Made by a program: the position numbers and the translations under genes. The notes under the pieces are model-generated. The model worked only from the letters and a program-made list of their open reading frames with translations. It searched no databases and was not told where the DNA came from. From positions 1 to 7,258 of the forward strand of contig JBDRMN010000045.1 of NCBI GenBank assembly GCA_043812055.1: a DNA stretch of 7,258 bases, read 5' to 3'. This DNA is from JBDRMN01 sp043812055 (lineage in GTDB: Bacteria; Patescibacteriota; Gracilibacteria; JAHISY01). Below are positions 4,437-7,258 of this stretch, one piece after another (position 1 is the first letter of the stretch; every line of letters begins with the position of its first letter).

Positions 4437-6964
4437 AGCGTCGGCTGCAGCCACTGCAAAAGTTTGGAGAACAGCATGTTTGATTCTGTTGGCAGCTGAG
4501 AACTTCTGTCTGGGCTGTCAGGATGGTTAATAGTATCCAAATACTTTTGTAGATTCGTACCGAAATCTGTCTGGGGAATCGTGATAGAAGGGGTCGAGAA
4601 ATTAAACATTTGCTTGAAGCTATTTTCGGTGCTTTTCCACAAATCGTGCGATTGGGTACTTGTTCCGGTACTTGTTTGAGTTGGCCGCTGTTGAACCGTC
4701 TCCTGGCTGGAATCCGGACTTAGCTTACTGTCGGCAGAATCTGTTGTTGGCTCGCTCACCTGAGTTGGTGTGCTTTGAACCGTTCCTGTACCGGAATTTG
4801 TAGTTGGGTTAGTCGTTCCGGCAGAATCTGGAGAATTTAAATTGGGATTTGGCTGAGCCGGAGGGTTAGACGTTGCCGGAGCAGTGGAATTCACGATAGG
4901 GGTCGTTACCGACATATCTACCTGGGCTGGCGTGCCTTGGACCGTTCCTGTACCGGAATTTGTAGTTGGGTTAGTCGTTCCGGCAGAATCTGGAGAATTT
5001 AAATTGGGATTTGGCTGAGCCGGAGGGTTAGCATCAGGAGCCGGGCTTGTCATCACCGGAGCATGAGTAGCCCTATTTTGTGTAAATCCGCTGCCGGCAA
5101 GCGCAGGATCCGCCAAGATGACATTGTCAGCGGGGAAGAAATAATCCTCATCGCCGGTATCATCTTCTCTTTCTTTAGCATTTTGTTTTTGTATTTTTTT
5201 GGCTTCGGCCGCCGCGTGATTGGCTTCCTTAACTTTTTTCTCCAGCCAGTCTTTAGTCTCAGTTCTTTTCTCTTCCTTACTAAGATCAGCGGTTTTTTCT
5301 CGGAATGTTTCGGTTTTCGGAGCAGCGGCATGGACGCGTTCCGGAGGCTGTGAATCCCCGGCAAGAGCTTCTTCTTTGTCTGCTTTCTCTTTCTCTTTCT
5401 CTACTGTTTCCTCTTTCTTAGCTACCTTCTCTTTCTCTTCTACTGTTTCCTCTTTCTCGGCTGCTTCCTCTTTTGCGGCAAGCTGTTGAGCCTCTACTAC
5501 AGGAACTCTGTGGATCACTGCATTTAGGTAAGGATTGGTAACCAAATTCTTTAAGCTCGCTTCCGAGATGGCTTTTTCTTCTTGTGGAGCGGTGAAATCA
5601 TTCTTGATATCCTGAGCTAATTTCTTGACCACCTTGTCCGCCGCCTCTGTTCGCTTTTCTTTCGTCAGATCGTAGGCCTCGATAATCCGACGCTGATATT
5701 GCTCCTTTTTGATTTCTTCTTTCTCGGCAGTAGGAGCGAGCGTTACTTCGGCCTCATCGATAAATTCCTTAATTTGATAATCTCGATCAAGGGCCGTCGT
5801 TAGTTTTGTCAATTTCTTGGAATTATTGATTGAGTTGGCAATCTTTTGGTCAAGTTCAGTTCTCGCTTGGGGATCGGTGACCGCCTGTCTGGTTTCGTTA
5901 AATTCAGACAAAAGCTCTCTGGCTTTTGCGATCTGTTCGTCGGCTTGAGTAGCCGCCCCCTGGCGCAGCATAACCTGAGCCTCCAAAATCTTTCGTTCGG
6001 CAATTTTGGCTTGCACCTCGGCAAGCTTTTCCGGTTTGCGGGTTGTCGCCAGCAGTACCGTATCCCGGATATTCTTCATTCGGTAAGCCCCGGTCCCGGG
6101 TAAAGCTCCCGCGGCTTGTTCCTGGGCTTTTTCTATTTTTTTATGAACTGCAATCTCATGCTGGTCATCGGATTTTTGATTGGTCTGAAACCAGACCGTT
6201 TGCTTTTCTTCCTCAGAAATCTCTTCGATTTTGAACCGAACCGACGAAAGCGCCGGAGGTGCTGGCCTCGGCTCTGAAGCCTGAGGAGTCTCTACCGCAG
6301 CCGATGTAGGCGCTTGAGCTTCCCCACTTCCAGTTTTGGCGACCAATTCAGAATCCGGTCGCCGGATCCGTGGATACGAGGTGGCCTTCTGACCTTCCAC
6401 GATCAACACGCTTTCACTCGTTTGGGCACCGGAATGGGCAACTTTTTGTAGCGATAAGCTGTGCTCGGTAGCCATCACAGTGGTATTACCGCTTTCACTT
6501 ACTTCCACATCGAAAGCCGAACCGCGTACTGTTGCCGCTACCTCATTGGTGGCTACCGAAAACATCGATTCATTGTTAATTAATTTAATAACCTTGGACC
6601 AGACTTTCCCGATGCTAAGCTCCAGCTCGATCTGGCTGTCCGGACTTTCCGGATCAGTGCCACTGAGCTTGGTGATTGTGATTTTCGTCCCGCTCCGCAA
6701 ACGCGAAACTGAACCATCGAAAAAGACCAGGCTGGCGCTTGCATCACTTTGCAACTCGATGGTATCCCCCTCGTGCAGCGGAGTTCCGTCTTCCGCGGCT
6801 TGCCCATTGACCCAGACAGTGCCCTGGGCGAGCTCCAAGTGCGTGACTTCTTGAAGTCCGGTCAAGACATCCGGAGCGAGCGCATCGACTGAGAAAAAAC
6901 CGCTCGCCAGCGTTGCAAAGGTAAAGATGCCCAGCAAGATTATGATGAAAAAAGTTTTTTTCAT
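4421..6964 (-). CDS. Large exported FecR-domain protein with coiled-coil and low-complexity repeats
   Basis: An 847-aa protein with an N-terminal signal or anchor (MKK then a hydrophobic run to about 23). Residues 45-160 are a FecR-like domain: GTVWVNG, HEGDTI, LVFFDGSVSRLRSGTKI, GKVWSKV, and FSVATNEVAATVRGSAFDV. After a Pro/Ala linker, 285-350 (LPGTGAYRMKNIRD, TTRKPEKLAEVQAKIAERKILEAQ) fits the DUF5667 pattern, continuing as helical, charged sequence to about 600 with a Lys/Glu-rich block at 497-533. Residues 640-775 are Pro/Ser/Thr/Asn-rich and contain a 54-residue duplication. The C-terminal 70 residues contain aromatic and amphipathic stretches; no LPXTG-type sorting motif is seen. There is no adjacent sigma factor or TonB receptor, so this is a cell-surface protein using the FecR fold, not an iron-signalling anti-sigma. 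ATG 6964 is preferred over GTG 6997, which lies inside an extended -10 promoter element. Function unknown. Confidence 0.85.
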   Translation of the reverse strand: MKKTFFIIILLGIFTFATLASGFFSVDALAPDVLTGLQEVTHLELAQGTVWVNGQAAEDGTPLHEGDTIELQSDASASLVFFDGSVSRLRSGTKITITKLSGTDPESPDSQIELELSIGKVWSKVIKLINNESMFSVATNEVAATVRGSAFDVEVSESGNTTVMATEHSLSLQKVAHSGAQTSESVLIVEGQKATSYPRIRRPDSELVAKTGSGEAQAPTSAAVETPQASEPRPAPPALSSVRFKIEEISEEEKQTVWFQTNQKSDDQHEIAVHKKIEKAQEQAAGALPGTGAYRMKNIRDTVLLATTRKPEKLAEVQAKIAERKILEAQVMLRQGAATQADEQIAKARELLSEFNETRQAVTDPQARTELDQKIANSINNSKKLTKLTTALDRDYQIKEFIDEAEVTLAPTAEKEEIKKEQYQRRIIEAYDLTKEKRTEAADKVVKKLAQDIKNDFTAPQEEKAISEASLKNLVTNPYLNAVIHRVPVVEAQQLAAKEEAAEKEETVEEKEKVAKKEETVEKEKEKADKEEALAGDSQPPERVHAAAPKTETFREKTADLSKEEKRTETKDWLEKKVKEANHAAAEAKKIQKQNAKEREDDTGDEDYFFPADNVILADPALAGSGFTQNRATHAPVMTSPAPDANPPAQPNPNLNSPDSAGTTNPTTNSGTGTVQGTPAQVDMSVTTPIVNSTAPATSNPPAQPNPNLNSPDSAGTTNPTTNSGTGTVQSTPTQVSEPTTDSADSKLSPDSSQETVQQRPTQTSTGTSTQSHDLWKSTENSFKQMFNFSTPSITIPQTDFGTNLQKYLDTINHPDSPDRSSQLPTESNMLFSKLLQWLQPTLYPTR
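4759..5031 (-). repeat. 162-bp in-frame duplication inside the FecR-domain gene
   Basis: Positions 4779-4869 and 4941-5031 are identical over 91 bp, at an offset of 162 bp (54 codons). Flanking similarity extends to 4759 and 4921 with a few transitions. The repeated peptide runs NPPAQPNPNLNSPDS then AGTTNPTTNSGTGTVQ. Exact identity over 91 bp suggests a recent duplication or gene conversion. Confidence 0.9.
5400..5457 (-). repeat. 13-codon Lys/Glu repeat in the FecR-domain gene
   Basis: A 19-bp string, TCTACTGTTTCCTCTTTCT on the plus strand, begins at 5400 and again at 5439, an offset of 39 bp or 13 codons. It encodes KEETVE within the Lys/Glu-rich helical block at residues 497-533. Confidence 0.6.
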
Positions 6965-6987
6965 TTTGTTTGTTTTTAAATCTCCAC

Positions 6988-7016
6988 ATTTTAGCACAAA
7001 AGCGAAAGGAGAACAA
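6988..7016 (-). promoter_or_regulatory. Promoter of the FecR-domain gene with extended -10
   Basis: On the minus strand TTGTTC (7016-7011) and TAAAAT (6993-6988) are separated by 17 nt, and TGC directly before the -10 makes it extended. The last T is 24 nt upstream of ATG 6964. Transcription would start near 6981, giving a leader of about 17 nt that excludes most of the GGAG at 6985-6982, so translation probably does not use a Shine-Dalgarno. Confidence 0.55.
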
Positions 7017-7025
7017 GGAGAACTA

Positions 7026-7049
7026 GGGGTTAGGGTATAGGGTTTAGGG
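7026..7049 (+). repeat. Telomere-like G-rich heptamer array, canonical G-quadruplex motif
   Basis: Units GGGGTTA, GGGTATA and GGGTTTA plus GGG give four G-runs with loops of 3, 4 and 4 nt. The array sits 10 nt upstream of the -35 of the FecR-domain gene, with the G-rich strand as template. Confidence 0.7.
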
Positions 7050-7084
7050 AATTTTAAATGTTCGAATTCTTAAATTTTGAAAAT

Positions 7085-7116
7085 ACTAGATAACTAGATA
7101 ACTAAATAACCCAAAA
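7085..7116 (+). repeat. Octamer array next to the insertion element
   Basis: ACTAGATA twice, ACTAAATA and ACCCAAAA adjoin one another. ACCCAAAA is shared with the array at 1891-1898. The array ends where the IS200/IS605-type end begins. Confidence 0.75.
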
Positions 7117-7126
7117 ACGTGAAACT

Positions 7127-7148
7127 CTCCGGGTCGGTAGACCCGGAG
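7127..7148 (-). repeat. Subterminal right-end hairpin of the IS element
   Basis: CTCCGGGTC (7127-7135) and GACCCGGAG (7140-7148) form a perfect 9-bp stem around a 4-nt loop, GGTA on the plus strand. It lies 2 nt after the tnpA stop. In this family TnpA recognises such hairpins at the element ends. No T-run follows, so a terminator role is less likely. Confidence 0.7.
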
Positions 7149-7150
7149 CA

Positions 7151-7258
7151 TCAGCCTAAGTCAAGCTGCGCTTGTCCAAAATCTTGCTTACCCTGTTGTT
7201 GGATGTAGGCGTGGATGATTTTTTCGGTCACACCCACAGTGGAGACAAAGTAACCGTC
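7151..7258 (-). CDS. tnpA: IS200/IS605-type transposase TnpA, C-terminal 35 residues (cut by window edge)
   Basis: The visible part reads DGYFVSTVG then VTEKIIHAYIQQQG and a short tail to a TGA stop at 7153-7151. GYFVSTVG followed by a helix with IIxxYIxxQ is the conserved C-terminal end of Y1 (HUH) single-strand transposases; by comparison with IS608 TnpA the Tyr in HAYIQQQ (residue 18 of the fragment) is the catalytic nucleophile. The HUH histidines lie upstream, outside the window. The intact Tyr motif and adjacent hairpin suggest that the element may be intact, but this cannot be shown here. A REP-associated (RAYT-like) relative is the main alternative. Confidence 0.8.
   Translation of the reverse strand, partial: DGYFVSTVGVTEKIIHAYIQQQGKQDFGQAQLDLG

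Larger units (their letters stand above)
7118..7258 (-). mobile_element. Right end of an IS200/IS605-family element
   Basis: The element enters from the right edge, transcribed leftward. The end of tnpA is followed by a subterminal hairpin, as in this family's single-stranded transposition system. The outer boundary probably lies between the octamer array and the hairpin, near 7117-7124. The left end is outside the window, so completeness and an accessory tnpB cannot be judged. Confidence 0.6.

Noticed and set aside
4759..5031. CRISPR-like direct repeat
   Set aside because: Only two copies, long repeat, in frame inside a coding region with low-complexity protein sequence.
5053..5489. Long open frames on both strands in other frames across the Lys/Glu-rich segment
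   Set aside because: They mirror the biased codons of the FecR-domain gene and show no domain or start signal of their own.
6965..6997. GTG start at 6997 for the FecR-domain protein
   Set aside because: The GTG is part of the extended -10 TGCTAAAAT, and the added 11 residues would precede an ordinary MKK signal peptide. ATG 6964 fits better.

Overview
The window looks like chromosomal DNA from an uncultivated Candidate Phyla Radiation (Patescibacteria) bacterium. The signs are a DUF5671-type membrane protein, a very large FecR-domain surface protein with a DUF5667-like segment, a type IV pilus PilT-family ATPase, near absence of Shine-Dalgarno sites, and intergenic DNA built from short periodic 'words'. 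TGA is used as a normal stop for three reading frames, which argues against the recoded (UGA = Gly) lineages. The lineage call is an inference from gene content and style, not from a marker gene.

Layout, left to right. 1-18: probable first six codons of a leftward gene that continues outside the window, with the only strong Shine-Dalgarno sequence seen here. 19-360: no gene; a leader hairpin and two leftward terminator-like hairpins. 361-1317 (-): DUF5671-type membrane protein with a pseudopilin-like C-terminal domain. 1318-1631: divergent promoter region with an 11-bp inverted repeat over a good sigma70-like promoter and several periodic arrays. 1632-1829 (+): 65-aa helix-turn-helix-like protein. 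1830-1966: arrays only. 3033-3485 (-) and 1967-3046 (-): a stand-alone cyclic-nucleotide-binding protein translationally overlapped with a PilT-family ATPase. 3486-3869: divergent gap full of heptamer arrays and a GC-rich palindrome. 3870-4436 (+): DUF3307 membrane protein. 4421-6964 (-): 847-aa exported FecR-domain protein, overlapping the DUF3307 gene tail to tail. 6965-7117: its promoter and more arrays. 7118-7258: right end of an IS200/IS605-type element, with the C-terminus of TnpA and its end hairpin.

How the genes may work together. The clearest unit is the two-gene cyclic-nucleotide-sensor/PilT operon, which suggests ligand control of pilus retraction. The FecR-domain, DUF5671 and DUF3307 proteins are envelope proteins of unknown role, so most of the window is cell-surface biology. 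The most unusual DNA-level signal is the intergenic material: degenerate arrays with strict 7-, 8- or 9-nt periods recur as a few shared families in most intergenic gaps. Three telomere-like G-rich arrays lie just upstream of gene starts, always with the G-rich strand as template.
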